DNA of 64,000 nucleotides from Ceratodon purpureus (lineage: Eukaryota > Streptophyta > Bryopsida > Pseudoditrichales > Ditrichaceae), in contig CM026426.1 of NCBI GenBank assembly GCA_014871385.1, forward strand, positions 92,997,927-93,061,926, given 5' to 3'. A program made the translations under genes and the position numbers. Positions 35,545 through 48,008 of the stretch are shown here, piece after piece. The notes under the pieces were generated by a model that was given only the letters and a program-made list of their open reading frames with translations, was not told the DNA's origin and made no database searches. Within the stretch, counting starts at the first letter, position 1; each line of letters opens with the position of its first letter.

Positions 35545-35910
35545 ATAAATCAAGTAATTGTTCTGACCCACTCCAACCTCATTTTCTTATTCTGTCTTAT
35601 ATCATGTTCCTTTCCTTTGATGACATAGAATTAGCAACATATTCAAATATAAAAAATTGCATAATTGTCATGCATTGCCAATATTGCAAATTCCTATGTC
35701 AAAGTTCTCCAGTTGCTTGACAAACTTCCATCCATTCAAATTTGAACCATCCATTTCTCCTCCATCTATATTTGATCCATCCATTTCTCATCCATCCATT
35801 CTCCATCCACCCATTTTTCATCCAAAAATTTAAGTTTCTATCCAAGAAAAACCTGCTGACAACGATCAACCGTCTTGAACATTCCCAACCGTCAACACAC
35901 AAGAACCCAA
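35545..35910 (+). repeat. Direct repeat copy downstream of A2 locus
   Basis: Partner of 30,280-30,600. It also contains TCCAT-rich sequence at 35,735-35,825. A shorter third relative lies at about 35,190-35,310. No gene is visible in 34,170-36,000. Confidence 0.7.
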
Positions 35911-36984
35911 AATCTATGATTACTTCATGTTCACCCTAGTGCCGTTATTCTAGCTAATCCCAAATCTGGATTTTGATTTCTTGCTCTCATCGCCCCAAGA
36001 ACTAACCCATGAGCGAACTAGTGAAAGAATAACCACCATAGCTGGAAAAACTTGGATTCTTTGGAACTTTGTGCAAATGAAGAGAATATCTTTTAAAAGT
36101 ACCATGCATATGGATATTGAAAACCAACCTATAGGGTATGTGGCTCAAAACCCACGCGAGGGCCTCAAATCGTAGGGTAGACCTCTCCAAGCAGAAGGTA
36201 CATTATAGCTTCCAATTTCAAATTTCTATATACTTATGGTGTACATTTTAGGCCGAGCAGTTCTTGAGCCACCTACAAGTTCCCCTCCAAAATTCATAAC
36301 TAATTCAGTATTAATCCAAAATTATTTATGCCAATTGGTCCACTTTTTTGTACACTTTATCCATCTTCCAAAATTGAATTCTTTTTATATATCCCCACCG
36401 AGCCTACCAATCTAAAATTGGTACGGTTTCCGAGCCACCTACTATAGGTGCTGGATTGAATAAAGTGGGATTGTTTACTATGGTGATTTTCATTTCTTAA
36501 ATTCATAAACATTCATTCTTCCTTGCAAGTTTCCATCCATTTTGGTAATTTTCATCCCTTTCCATTCGTTTCACCTACAAAAAATCATATCAATACATTA
36601 GTCCAAACCGCATTATCTTGTGACTTTATAGTCCATTATTATAATAGGGTAGTAGGTTTATATACAAATAAATCTAAGAAAAAAAATAAAAATAAAATTC
36701 TATCGATAAAATATAGAAACATGAAAAGTTTTTTTAATTAATATTTATCAAGCTTAAATCAAGCCATGCAAGGTTATTTAGGAGAGAAATTTTTTAAATA
36801 CTCAAATACCAAAAACTTATTTTCTGGAAAGACAAATCTTATTTTTTCAGAAAATATAAACAAGTATTTGTTCACACGTGGACGAACCTGCAAATTTTCA
36901 TATGGTGATAGTAATATCTTCATATCCAATAAAAGAACACCTCAGAGAAAATAATTTATAAAAGAAGAAAAAAAAAAAAAAAAA

Positions 36985-37150
36985 AAACATTTTGCACCGT
37001 CAACTGGGCATTCGAAAGCGTGGTGGGGTGGGTGTCGGAGGGTGGATTTGAACCCGCCACTAGCACCCTAAGGCTGCCACGGCAGTTCGAATCCGAAGCC
37101 TCGGAACACCAAGCCACCAAGGCTTTGACAAAACAGTGAATGTTCTAAGG
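36985..37150 (-). repeat. tRNA-derived SINE-like unit, left arm copy 1
   Basis: On the minus strand, a TGGCTTGGTG A-box-like motif is followed about 50 bp later by GGTTCAAATCC, an exact B box of RNA polymerase III promoters, at 37,044-37,054. A T-rich tract follows. The spacing suits a tRNA-derived head with a long variable arm. Confidence 0.5.
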
Positions 37151-37199
37151 TTACTTATATGAAATCTGAAATGCTATAAATTAAAAAAAATTTAAAAAA

Positions 37200-37400
37200 A
37201 AAAAATTTTGCACCGTCAACTGGGCATTCGAAAGCGTGGTTGGGTGGGTGTCGGAGGGTAGATTTGAACCCGGCACCAGCACCCTGGGGCTGCCACGTCA
37301 ACTCTAATCCGAAGCCTCGAAACACCAAGCCACCAAGGCTTTGACGAAACAGGGAATGTTCTGAGGTTACTTATATGAAATCTGAGATGCTAAAAATTAA
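37200..37400 (-). repeat. tRNA-derived SINE-like unit, left arm copy 2
   Basis: A tandem copy of the preceding unit about 216 bp away, with the B-box-like element at 37,260-37,270. The right arm has only one copy, so the tandem duplication, or loss of a copy, happened after the inverted repeat formed. Confidence 0.5.
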
Positions 37401-38535
37401 AAAAAATTAAAAAATGAAAAAAAATCCTAAAAGCTTTATGTGGACGCCAAATTAGGCAAGGGCATCAAAACATTGCCCAAGCAAATAAGGCTTCAAGGTT
37501 AATCTTACGTCTGCATAACTAATAAGCATCTTCATATTCCAAACCGGAGATTGCAAAAAAACTGAAATTAATAATTATTCAAACTTGAAAGAAACATGAA
37601 TTTGAATCAAATGTATGAGTAATAAACAAATGTATGAGTAATAACTGGAAAAAGATCAAACTGAAATAGAGAACATTGTGAAGCAGATAGCATTCCCAAA
37701 TTAAAAAAATAAAAATAAAGTTGAAGCAATGGTGGGTCAAAAAGTATACCTATAAGCTGAAAATTTAAAAGAAATATCAAAGGGAACCAATCTTCCTTCA
37801 TGAGTGTGCACAGAACTTGTGAAAATTAAAGCAGAGAAAACGTTTGCTAAAGCAAAGGGGAAGATGTAGTTCTTACCAATTACAGATAATTTCAATGCGG
37901 AAACTCCGCCAAGAAAACATGGTTTGATTTTTGGGTACAAATGGTTACAACAGATTTGCAAGGATGATAAACTGCCCATCTCCTTTTCATCCAGCGCTGG
38001 TTATCCTCTTCGTATCTCCAAATATTCATCGACTGAAGGTGGATGAAAATCTGATGTCATCGTGGTCAGGAGCCTTTATTTTAGTTATGGGTTCCATGTA
38101 CTCGGATTAGACAATCTGGAACAAGCATCTTGATGGAGCTGACCCAAGAGTCTCCCATCGTAGTATTTAACGGGTTGCTTGAGCAATTGCTTGTACTCCC
38201 CATCAATCAATTTTAGAACAGCTGCTTCTCCAAGGAATCCCTTTCTCATTAAATTTTGCACAATGATGGGAGACAAAGGACGCTGGATATTTGAAGAAGA
38301 GAAGCCAATGCACTGGCAGAAAATTCCCATGCGCCGGACAATCGTCACCTCTGCCACGCACAACTGTGGATCTGCTACAGCACGCACCTTGCTCCCGCCC
38401 ACTACAAAGGTTGACTCTCATTCCATTTGCAATTTGCTGTAGAAGCTCTTGATTTTTTATTAACCTTCTTCTTCACTTGAAATCAGTGTGCCTAACATGT
38501 TGCGGTTGTTTGCCTCTCAGAATGATTGTTTCGCC

Positions 38536-40566
38536 ATGGTGCAAGAGAAGAAGCGGAAATCCAGGGTTCCTCATACACCAACCAGGAGATTGAGCCGCAA
38601 TGTGGTGGTCGACTCCGACTACAGTGACAAAGGCGAAGGATCCGGGACACTAATCTCCCGTGCCGAAGCAGATTTGGAAAGCATTGCCCAAGCGTTTGAC
38701 GTGGGAAACTATGAGTGGGATGTCCCACTGGATCTCACGGGAATCCCGGGACCATTGCAAGCTTCCATGGTTAAAGTAGCTCCAGCGATCGTTGGCCGCA
38801 AAGCCGAGTACGATGCGGCGTTCTTCAGTGAGCAGGTTGGTAATCACTTTATTTGATTCACATAAGCTTGCTTCCTCCCCACTATGTTTCAAATTTAATT
38901 CTTCTTCGTTTCCTAAAGCTTGCGGTCCATTCCGTTTCTCAGCTTGCAGCATATTCAGTTTGTTTCAATTTGAATTGGACAATTGGAAGTTCATATTTGC
39001 GGTCCAATTTCTGTCAAGATTCTTTCAGCTTACTCAAGCCATTTTGTTTGTATTTGATTTTTCTTGCTTTTCTAAAGCTTGCGGCCCATACTGTTTCTCA
39101 GTTTGCTGCATAAGTTTGTTTTAGTTTGAATTGGACAATTGGAAGTTCATGCTTGCGGTCCAGTTTCCGTCAAGACTCTTTCAGCTTGCTCGAGCCATTT
39201 TGTTTGTATTTGATTTTTCTTGCTTTTCTAAAGCTTGCAGCCCATACTATTTCAAGTTTCTTTCAGCTTACTCTCCATTTTGTTTGAAATTGATTTTACT
39301 CTAAATTGCGGAATCTTGCGGTCCACCTTGTTTCAATAAGACTTCTTTATTTTTCAGGTTGGCTTGTGTAACAAAGGTGCCATGGTCGACGACGTTGGAA
39401 TTGTTTACCCGCACATTTTGGACAGTGACATCACCAAGGTCTGGAGGGTTGGAAATCAAGCCAACCGTTTTGAGATTATCAACTGCACCGACAAGGAGCA
39501 GGCTCGGTTATTCAGCAAACACTGCTACGTAGTCTATGGACACAGCCCCGACAACAAGTACTACTCCATGCGGTTTTTGAAGGGTGCCTTTGCAACATTC
39601 GTGCACGGATTGGAGGTCAACTGGGTGGCTGAAGCACTGCATTGTCGGAGCAGACGCATCGCCACGGCATTAAAGAATCCCCGCAAGCTTGGCCCCATCG
39701 CACTCCGCCGCCAGGTTGAGGGCCTCTGCGGCATCATCCTAAGAATTTCCACAGCATCTCCATCTCCACCAACAGTGGAAACCTTGGTCGATGCAGCGGA
39801 AAAGGCGGCGCAACTTGCGGCAGCAGATGGGATATCCGCAGCGGAGGGGCTTCGTGCACTTCAGAAGGAGAAGGATGACGCTGAGGCAGTTCTGAGAAGA
39901 TACTCCACCAAGGATTTAGAAGATGCCGAAGCAGCGACTGCCGCAGCTGTGTTGGAGCAGAAAAGGCTCTTCCAATTGGGGACTCCAGCGGATTACAAGG
40001 TCCAGATGGAAGTGGTTCGGTCCACCGCCAAAAAATTTGCTGATTTGCAGGAGGTCGTGATGACCGCTCGATTTACCATCAACCGTCTTGCTGAGGAGAA
40101 TGGGCCACTCTCTATGGCTGCCGCGGTTTTCAAGCAATCCCAGGTGGCACGTGCTGTAGCTGATGCGGCATTCAAGAAGACACGGATGGATAATATGGTG
40201 TTGCGTCCCAAGTCTTTGTTCCAGTATATGCATCGACAGTCGGTACCACCGGTTGGAGTGGCAAATTTGAAGGATTGGTGCTCGATGTGCTCAAAGGGAT
40301 TTGTGGCTGGGGCTGCTGTGCTCGGATCATGTGGTTGCCTTTTCCATAACACTTGTGTTGCAGAGATGATTGAATCCAAGTGTCACCGTTGCCTCTTTTG
40401 CGACACAAATCTTGACGCATCGTGGGTTGTACAACGGGGCGGGCAGTTGACTCCTGAGCAGGATCGTTGGATGGAGCAAACAGTGGACCTTGTCAAGCGT
40501 GTTGGAGCAACGTACCCCTCAGCTGCAAGGAACTAGATGAAAGTTGTGGTTCACTTTATATGCTGA
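38536..40566 (+). CDS. Coiled-coil/RING-like protein A3
   Basis: The start at ATG 38536 (MVQEKKRK) matches A4's MVSQKRRK. Exon 1 38536-38835, intron 38836-39357 (GT-AG; the first bases of intron and exon 2 are both GTTGG), exon 2 39358-40566. The frame reaches UGA at 40564, ten codons past a UAG at 40534. Domains: DLTGIPGPLQ, VGLCNKGAMVDDV, VWRVGNQANRFE, NCTDKEQA, VYGHSPDN, NPRKLGPIALRRQ, a coiled coil, LRPKSLFQY, and a RING-like module at about residues 408-446 (CSMC, CGCLFHNTC, CLFC). The gene sits alone in the loop of the large inverted repeat. About 60 percent similarity to A4 by eye. No clear damage. Confidence 0.8.
38971..39248 (+). repeat. 156-bp tandem duplication in A3 intron
   Basis: TGAATTGGACAATTGGAAGT starts at 38,971 and again at 39,127. 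The similarity continues for about 120 bp of the second unit, through CTTTTCTAAAGCTTGC. Confidence 0.85.
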
Positions 40567-40949
40567 AGCCTAGATTAGAACTCTAAGTTACTTCTAGAGC
40601 CCGTTTATCCCGGAACTTACTTTCTATCTCCTACTGTCTGTACGTAGAATGAAGCCCCTCAAACATTGAACATGCACATTTTGAGTCTTAATTGGTTGTT
40701 GCTAATTTTTCTGTGGAAATTGGTGACAAGTGATTCGGTGATCCCATTGAGTCACTAGTGATTAGGTTACCTCTTCCGGGACTTCAAAGAGTATGATGTG
40801 TTTAAAAACTTATATGGTTCTAAATATTAAAATTGCATGTGTAATTTCAGTTTGATTTGTTTGATTTGCTCAAGCTTGCTGTCCAGATTGTTCAATATGG
40901 TGTCGTCTGTGATTTGCTTACTATGTTCAATTTGGTGTCTACTACTTAA

Positions 40950-41860
40950 TTTAAAATTTCAGTTTTTAGGCGATCCCGGGTTTGGAATATGGAGATGCTT
41001 ATTAGTTATGCAGACGTAAGATTAACCTTGAAGCCTTATTTGCTTGGGCAATGTTTTGACGCCCTTGCCTAATTTGGCGTCCATATAAAGCTTTTAGGAT
41101 TTTTTTCATTTTTTAATTTTTTTAAATTTTAAGCATCTCAGATTTCATATAAGTAACCTCAGAACATTCCCTGTTTCGTCAAAGCCTTGGTGGCTTGGTG
41201 TTCCGAGGCTTCGGATTCGAACTGCCGTGGTAGCCCTAGGGTGCTAGTGCCGGGTTCAAATCCACCCTCCGACACCCTCCCCACCACGCTTTCGGATGCC
41301 TAGTTGACGGTGCAAAATGTTTTTTTTTTTTTTTTTTTTTTCTTCTTTTATAAATTATTTTCTCTGAGGTGTTCTTTTACTGGATATGAAGATATTACTA
41401 TCACCATATGAAAATTTGCAGGTTCGTCCACGTGTGAACAAATACTTGTTTATATTTTCTGAAAAAATAAGATTTGTCTTTCCAGAAAATAAGTTTTTGG
41501 TATTTGAGTATTTAAAAAATTTCTCTCCTAAATAACCTTGCATGGCTTGATTTAAGCTTGATAAATATTAATTAAAAAAACTTTTCATGTTTCTATATTT
41601 TATCGATAGAATTTTATTTTTATTTTTTTTCTTAGATTTATTTGTAAATAAACCTACTACCCTATTATAATAATGGACTATAAAGTCACAAGATAATGCG
41701 GTTTGGACTAATGTATTGATATGATTTTTTGTAGGTGAAACGAATGGAAAGGGATGAAAATTACCAAAATGGATGGAAACTTGCAAGGAAGAATGAATGT
41801 TTATGAATTTAAGAAATGAAAATCACCATAGTAAACAATCCCACTTTATTCAATCCAGCA
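40950..41860 (-). repeat. Right arm of large inverted repeat, inner part
   Basis: Reverse complement of the left arm from about 37,575 outward to the insertion point. It is cut by the CACTA element at 41,861 and resumes at 56,478. The arms look about 98-99 percent identical over the stretches read. Confidence 0.9.
41150..41335 (+). repeat. tRNA-derived SINE-like unit, right arm
   Basis: TGGCTTGGTG at 41,191-41,200 and the exact B box GGTTCAAATCC at 41,253-41,263, followed by a run of T. Single copy in this arm. Confidence 0.5.
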
Positions 41861-42744
41861 CACTAGTGGAAAGCTGCTCCAACTACACCAAGATGTACAC
41901 CGAAAACTGGCCTAAACTGGGCGGAGGGAAATCGTGTAGTTGGAATCCGTTTCGGTGTAAATGGGCATCTGACACACTTTCTCATGGTCTGGGAAGTTCT
42001 GGGGTCGAACCCGCGGTGGCCCCACTCAGTCTCCAATCGGTTGGTGAATCTCGCGCTGCGCGTTTGTTTTTTCCGGATGGTAAAAGTACCACATGAAGGG
42101 GGTTTCTATTTCCGGTTCGTGGATGAGGAATTGGATGGAGTCGCTTCTGTTTGAATCCAGGTAAACCATTGGGGGGTAAAGCGGTCTTGGAGTTTACCTT
42201 GGATATTTTCCTGGTATCCGTTTCGTTGAAGTTGATGTCGTGGTGATCGATATCGATGTCCGAGAACAAGTATTATGGGTTTATATCCTGTTATAGGTGA
42301 TATCCGGCGACATCTGTGCGACACATCCGCGGATATAGACGGTGGTGCATACTTCGGTGCATATCCGGTTTACATTGAGGCCCTCTGTTAATGTATGATG
42401 TCCGGGTATTAATTCCGTACAGGACCTCAATGATTCATAGTCGAGTATAGATCGCGGTCCTCCGGGTATGTCACGGCAAAATATGACCGGTCTCAGGTGA
42501 CAATTTTTGGGACGTCATCGACATGCACATAATTTTAATTAGACTACACTCGGAATGTGAATTGATTCCTCGATGCATGGTTGATTGGGTGCTGCTTGCA
42601 GCATCAATTTCATAGCTCTCCATTATAAATGTGATAATTACAAATTGATGCATGAAGGAGCAAACCGATAGCCTCATGAAGGTCGACTTGCTAATACATC
42701 CTACAGCTAATTCAACTACTGCGGACCACCTACACTGAGAACCA

Positions 42745-45700
42745 TCAGACAGTCTTCTTCGGAGGTACGACTTTGGGTCTCTTGTGTAACAAGTGGGTTT
42801 CCCTATTCACATACACGCTGCTTCCTGAAGACTTCACCAAGGCTTGGTCCAGCGTCGTGAACGGTTGCCTCGATTCTGCGAACATGAGAGGTAAATTCAG
42901 AACCAAGATTTTGTGGATTTGCACCATCTGGTGACCTTCAGAGCAAAGTTTACCGTACTTCTAGGAAGGCGATTTCCAGCTTCCTCCAGTTCGGCCCTCA
43001 GCGACGATTCGGTCGCCAGTGTCGGGGTGTAGTACGTAGCATAGGGCATTTGCTGCGAGAGGATCCTCTGTGACCCTTGGTAAGATTCCAATCTCGAATC
43101 GCTCCCTCGGTAATATGGGGGGTGGTTCCTGCACAACAGTCGTGGACTTTGCACAAGTACTGATCCCGTCGCAAGCAGCAGTCACGGTAGTGTCCGCCTG
43201 AGGCTGTCGAATCTCGGTGTTGTGCATCACCTTTGTGTTGTGGTATTGAGATGTTGATGCCCCTCTGTTGTTGACGCTGGGATGCGGAGAATGCTCGATG
43301 GCGCCTGTCCGAATCGAAGCTGATACATCAGTGGAAATAGCTGCCCCTATCGGCATATGGTTGCGGAAATTCTGTAGCATTGTGTTAGGTGTCATAGGAA
43401 TTGTGTCGCCACTTGCCCAGGAAGGAGATGCCGGTGCCACTCTGCTGCGTAAATTTTGTGCCATTTCCATTGTAGAAGGCCGATTGACATCCATACCTGT
43501 ATCAGCTTTATCCGACTCTCTTGTCGGAACTTTATCTGTGGTCATTACGGGGGGACAAGTGTTACTTACAGGCTCTGAATTTCCAACCACCGATACTGGA
43601 ATTGTCGAATGATCTCCAGAGGAATTGGCGTTGGTTGTGAAGCCTTTGCTTTGAGTTGGCAGAATGCTTGGTTGTTGAGGATTTAAAAACTTCAGCATAA
43701 GCTCCTTCACTTCCCTAATCTGGTCTTTGCTGCTCGATAGGTCACTCGCCATCTGAATTACCGTGCTTTCTAACGCGTTTTTTCTTGTGGCGTCCCTGAT
43801 GACATATGGTGGGGTGGCTTGTCGCAGATATATACAGAGCATACTAGTACCTGATGTTAGAAAGGGGACCCATTGCCATCACTTTTGTGAAACTAATATT
43901 GATGGAAAATCAGTTTTAATTTGTTAAAGAAGCTTGCTAATCGTCAGTACATACTCAAATATATTTGATCGGTTAAAGAACAAATGACCACGTAATGATC
44001 GTAGGACAGTACCCGGGGAAAACTTGGTGTCTGATTGTCTAGCAAAGGCCCTTGAGCCGATGCTTGAGTTCCAACTTGGTGCATGCGGATTGTTGGATTA
44101 CTGTCATGGAAATCAGTACTGAGGCTGTTGTTAGACTCCGTATTGAAAGTTGACGCTGTGGTAAAATTGTGGTGCCCTCCACGACTTGGAGTGTTGCATT
44201 GTACCAGCGAAGAGCAGACCATAGTGAATCTATTATAATATGTCGTGTGCAGGAAGCCGAGGTATGAGACTAGCAGTAGATGTTAGCAGGGTTATGTTTC
44301 AACTGCCACTTGCAAATATGCGATATTCAAGGTTTGATATCCACATGGAGAATGAACGGATAGGGTGACGCACCTTGTTCAACTCTGGTATTCACAAACA
44401 GCAAGATTTGGCCGGTTTCACATAGGCAGCGAATTAAGCACAAACTGAAGAAAAAAAATTGGAATATGACGGGTTCAGGGTTGGACATTAGTACCCTGCA
44501 TGGAGGTTGGACATTTTGAGAGTCGAGTTGGTCATTCTCAATTGCATGAGCCCTCTGTTTCCCCTTCTTCATCTCAGACATTTGTAATGACTCCTCCCTA
44601 CCTGCTGCGGACAACCAGTATTTCTTCCACTCCGTGAAAGCCTCCATGGGACACCGAGGGTGTCTTCATCCACAATTTTCAATGAAGTACTGTTTCCAGA
44701 TTTTTCTATCATTTTTTAGAGTATTTTTCAAAAGCTTGGACAGATTTTGAATGTTTAAAGGTCTAGAATATGTGAATGTTTGAGCAAGTTTGTGAGCTAT
44801 TATTTCAACTTGAGAATTCCAGTATTCTCGCCTTGCCTTGTAACTTCTAACTTTGTAATTCAGGGTTTGGCGAGCACAAAGACGTGCAGCCCGATGCCAT
44901 GGACTTTTTAAGCCAAGAATTGTACGTGAGTCACATACACGGATTTCGATGTTTGGATCGCGATTCTGCGAATGAGCTGCAGCCATTTCCTTCAGAAAAG
45001 GACGTTGACTCTCCCTGGCAGCATTGCGTCGTTGATTCACCTCTCGGTTGTGATCAGGCAGGGGCGTGGCTTCAGTGGCTTGCCATTCTGTAGACGGGGC
45101 GTCGTGACATGTTTGCGATGTAGGTCTTGATATGCCCTGAGGCGCTCCAGCATCGACAGCATGGGTCATACGACCGTCTCCAAGTCCTGTTGGTGTCTGT
45201 GGACGTCCATGGTCTAGCCATGGACCCTAGGCCGGAATAGTCCCGAAATGTGTTGGGTACGCAGGAGGAGGTGCGTCTAACTGATGCGGTCCAAGGTGAT
45301 AACGGTAGTTGTGAAGGGGATATCCCTCTCTATTCACCGACGCGACTGTTGTGGCTTGGTGGTGAACCTGCGATCATTTGGACACAACGTAGAAGGGATG
45401 CAAATGGGGGATAAGTCAGATAGATTCTACTTAGAATTTTCAGGAGTTGTTTCATAATCAAGCATGCCGCTTGGGTAGACATTGCAAAAGTACTTGCGCA
45501 TAAAATTGATGATGGCTTCTCCTACTATAACCGCCCAACAATGTTTACAGAATTAGACACGATTCTGCGATACTATGATAGACGTACATAATGCCGGAAT
45601 TTGGAGATGGAAGCAAAGGAATTTTCAATTGTAATTATCGGGAATAGGTATGGAGCAAATCTCCAAATCAATGTTGGGTGTGACTGCTTCGGACATGGAC

Positions 45701-45984
45701 ATTTTAAGGTATAAACCACGAATTAGTGATTGAGGATTCTGAAATACCTAGGTACGCTGGGAGTCGTCGAATACCTGGCCGTCCATGATTGGGTATGGTG
45801 ACATTCGGGGTGGGAACGCCATCGATCTGCCGTGGTCGGGAGTGGAGGACGGGTTTGTGCCCTGATGATGCGATTCCACCGAAAAGGAACTGCCTTCGGA
45901 AGAATTGCCTTCGCAGGAGCAGCTTGACGCCCAGGGATCGGCCTCCACAGACAAGAACCTCGAATGCACTCTTCGCTTCTCCAT
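42745..45984 (-). CDS. CACTA second gene, TNPA-like/Ptta-type DNA-binding protein
   Basis: Reads from ATG 45984 (MEKRRVHSRF) through exons at about 45,984-45,757, 45,37x-44,50x and 43,842-42,745. The middle exon is basic with W/Y-spaced helices (REYWNSQVEI, NDRKIWKQYF, TEWKKYWLSAAG), the style of plant En/Spm accessory proteins that bind subterminal repeats. A C-terminal helix, SKDQIREVKELMLKFL, suits dimerisation. UAGs at about 45,229 and at 42,961 read as Gln. After the latter the frame stays open for 71 more clearly protein-like codons, to UGA at 42,745. One internal UGA near 44,650 suggests minor damage or an unrecognised intron. Confidence 0.55.
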
Positions 45985-46444
45985 TAGGGTTTACTTGACG
46001 GCGAACTGGATGATGTGAGATCTGACTAGGTAGTAGAAAATAGCGTGCTAGAAAGTTAGAGATGTTGGCAGAAAGAGAATGGTACTAAAATCAACTATGA
46101 CGTTGTTGACAGGACGTTGGCGGCTTCCACAGTTGTCTATTTGCGAAAGGAGTCGACCAGCAAAATAGCGAAAAGTAATCACAAGTATCTGATACAGTCC
46201 AATTTCAGAGAGCATGATCTAGTAGTGCATATCTTAGTGGCAATTGGAAGGGTTTAGGGTCGGCCCTAGATCTGAGAACGGAGGGAACATGGGACGTCAA
46301 AGGCGCCACTGGCTCGAAGGACGTTTCTCTAGTGTGATTTCCCTACTTTATAAGATCGTAAGGCGGTTTCCAACAAGAGGGCGTAGAAGGGGCTTACGAT
46401 CAGATAGGGTAGCTGTCCGATATCGATCATCGACTTTGTTCATA

Positions 46445-47605
46445 ATGGAGGAGTGGAGTCCCGCTGCATTGGTGAAGACAGGTTTTGGTCGCATAGACGA
46501 GTCTGGGAATGTCGTGAGCGTATGGAATTTTGGTGAGCTAGACGATGCATTGAGGGATATCGGGTCATCTCAGTGGGATAAGTTCGGTCCTGTTGTTCCG
46601 CCGGGAACGGTGGAGAGGCTGGGGAATGTATCCAGGTGTGCGTGGGAAGGTAATTCAGAGGGGACAGACCGTCTTCCATCGGCAGACCCCATACGCATGG
46701 AGTCCGATAGGTCTTACGAATCAATGCCACAACATGATCGCAACGACCTGCCGAATTCGATTTTGGTGAACTATGATGGAGGCGAGGAACTCTTAGGAAC
46801 TGAAGAGATAGACAATTATCATGGAAACCATGTTGACGTCGCAGACGAGTCAGTTATGTCAACCATTCATTGTTGCCCTGGACCGAATTCCTGCGTGTTG
46901 TTTGCAGGCGATGGGTTGAAGGACTTGGCGAGTTGCCCTCACTGTGGTGCCATGAGGTATAACCAAATTGTGGAAGATTATGTTCCTGCAAAAGTGCTCC
47001 GGCACTGCCCGTTGATCCCAAGGCTTCAGCGGATACTCAGCTCCTCTACGCAGTTGGGAATTAGTGGCATTGATTCCTTTTTGTCTTCCGACTTGCAACT
47101 ACTATCCAGTAGGGTAGAACAGCCGCAGTCGACTTGGGTGGATTTCTAGGGAGGTGGGTGTATATACAAAAGTGGACTATCAGGCAATACAGACGATAAA
47201 TATGTTGACTTTGCTGTCGACTCTGCCGTCGTGAACGATCTGGAGAATGAATTGGACTATGAAAAAGTGTATGCAGGAATGCCAGCACTGGAACACGGAC
47301 TCGATTTTGACGAAGATTACTCTGATATGCCAGAACTGGAGCATGGAGTGCTGGACTTTGACTTTCCATACAACTGTTGGCCTGCTCCGGACTTGCATTT
47401 GGGAACGATTGCCGATCCTGTTAAGAAGATGAGCACAACCACACCGATGCGTCCGCCGGCGTGCTCAATCTTCGTGGAGTTGGCCGGGACCTTAATTCTC
47501 GTACAAGCATTGGTTACCACTCTGGATTTGCCGAACAAACTCACTGGCGAATTGACAAACAGTTTTTTCAAGATCTGGGCGACTTATTGGCTATGGCGTT
47601 ACTGA
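46445..47605 (+). CDS. CACTA-encoded ORF with duplicated TNP2 zinc segment
   Basis: A 387-codon frame from ATG 46445 to UGA 47603, with a UAG at 47147 as sense. It contains HCCPGPNSCVLF, then CPHCGAMRYNQ, then VLRHCPLIPRLQR. This is the same zinc-type segment that opens the TNP2 domain at 48,965-49,150. After that it diverges into an acidic stretch with a doubled MPxLEHGxxDFD motif. It looks like a duplicated and diverged 5' part of the transposase gene. Confidence 0.55.
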
Positions 47606-48008
47606 GTACCTCATAGCCAGGGCGATTTTGGATAGACTTTAATTAGAGTGAGTGTTCATAGACGTGAGGGATCAAGAGACTCATAGGGATCAGAATTGCT
47701 AGTACACAGTTTGGTCAGAAGGCACGTCCACTTGTGACGGACGGCGTTGCGGGCCTGAGCTTTCACTGTAACTATCATGAATACCAAATAAAGTCGATCC
47801 ATTACACATGTTCAAGTTTATGTGTCGTATGTCGTCAATGCTTATATATCATACATCCATCTTTATTGAACACATCACGAAATTTTGGATGGATGAATCA
47901 GAGATGTACCAGCGAAGTGCAGTGCACATTTAGAGAGGGGAAGTCCTGGTACTAGTTCTTTTGTCCACCAGGTCCTTCCACTGGAGAGCCGTCGTAGTAA
48001 CCTCGGCC

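Larger units (their letters stand above)
36007..37575 (+). repeat. Left arm of large inverted repeat
   Basis: Nearly identical, in reverse complement, to 40,950-41,860 plus 56,478-56,927. The arm carries the uninterrupted insertion site CCAGCACCTATAG (as complement at about 36,440), which the CACTA element occupies in the other arm. It differs by having two tandem SINE-like units instead of one. Small open frames of 62 and 72 codons are duplicated in both arms and are not credible genes. Confidence 0.9.

Noticed and set aside
36523-36954. Conserved small genes of 72 and 62 codons in the inverted arms (also 41,355-41,786)
   Set aside because: They are identical only because the arms are identical. 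Codon content is AT-driven and no homologue exists outside the arms.
36985-37400. Functional tRNA genes
   Set aside because: A and B boxes are present but no cloverleaf with a proper acceptor stem could be folded; tandem copies and T-rich tails suit a SINE better.
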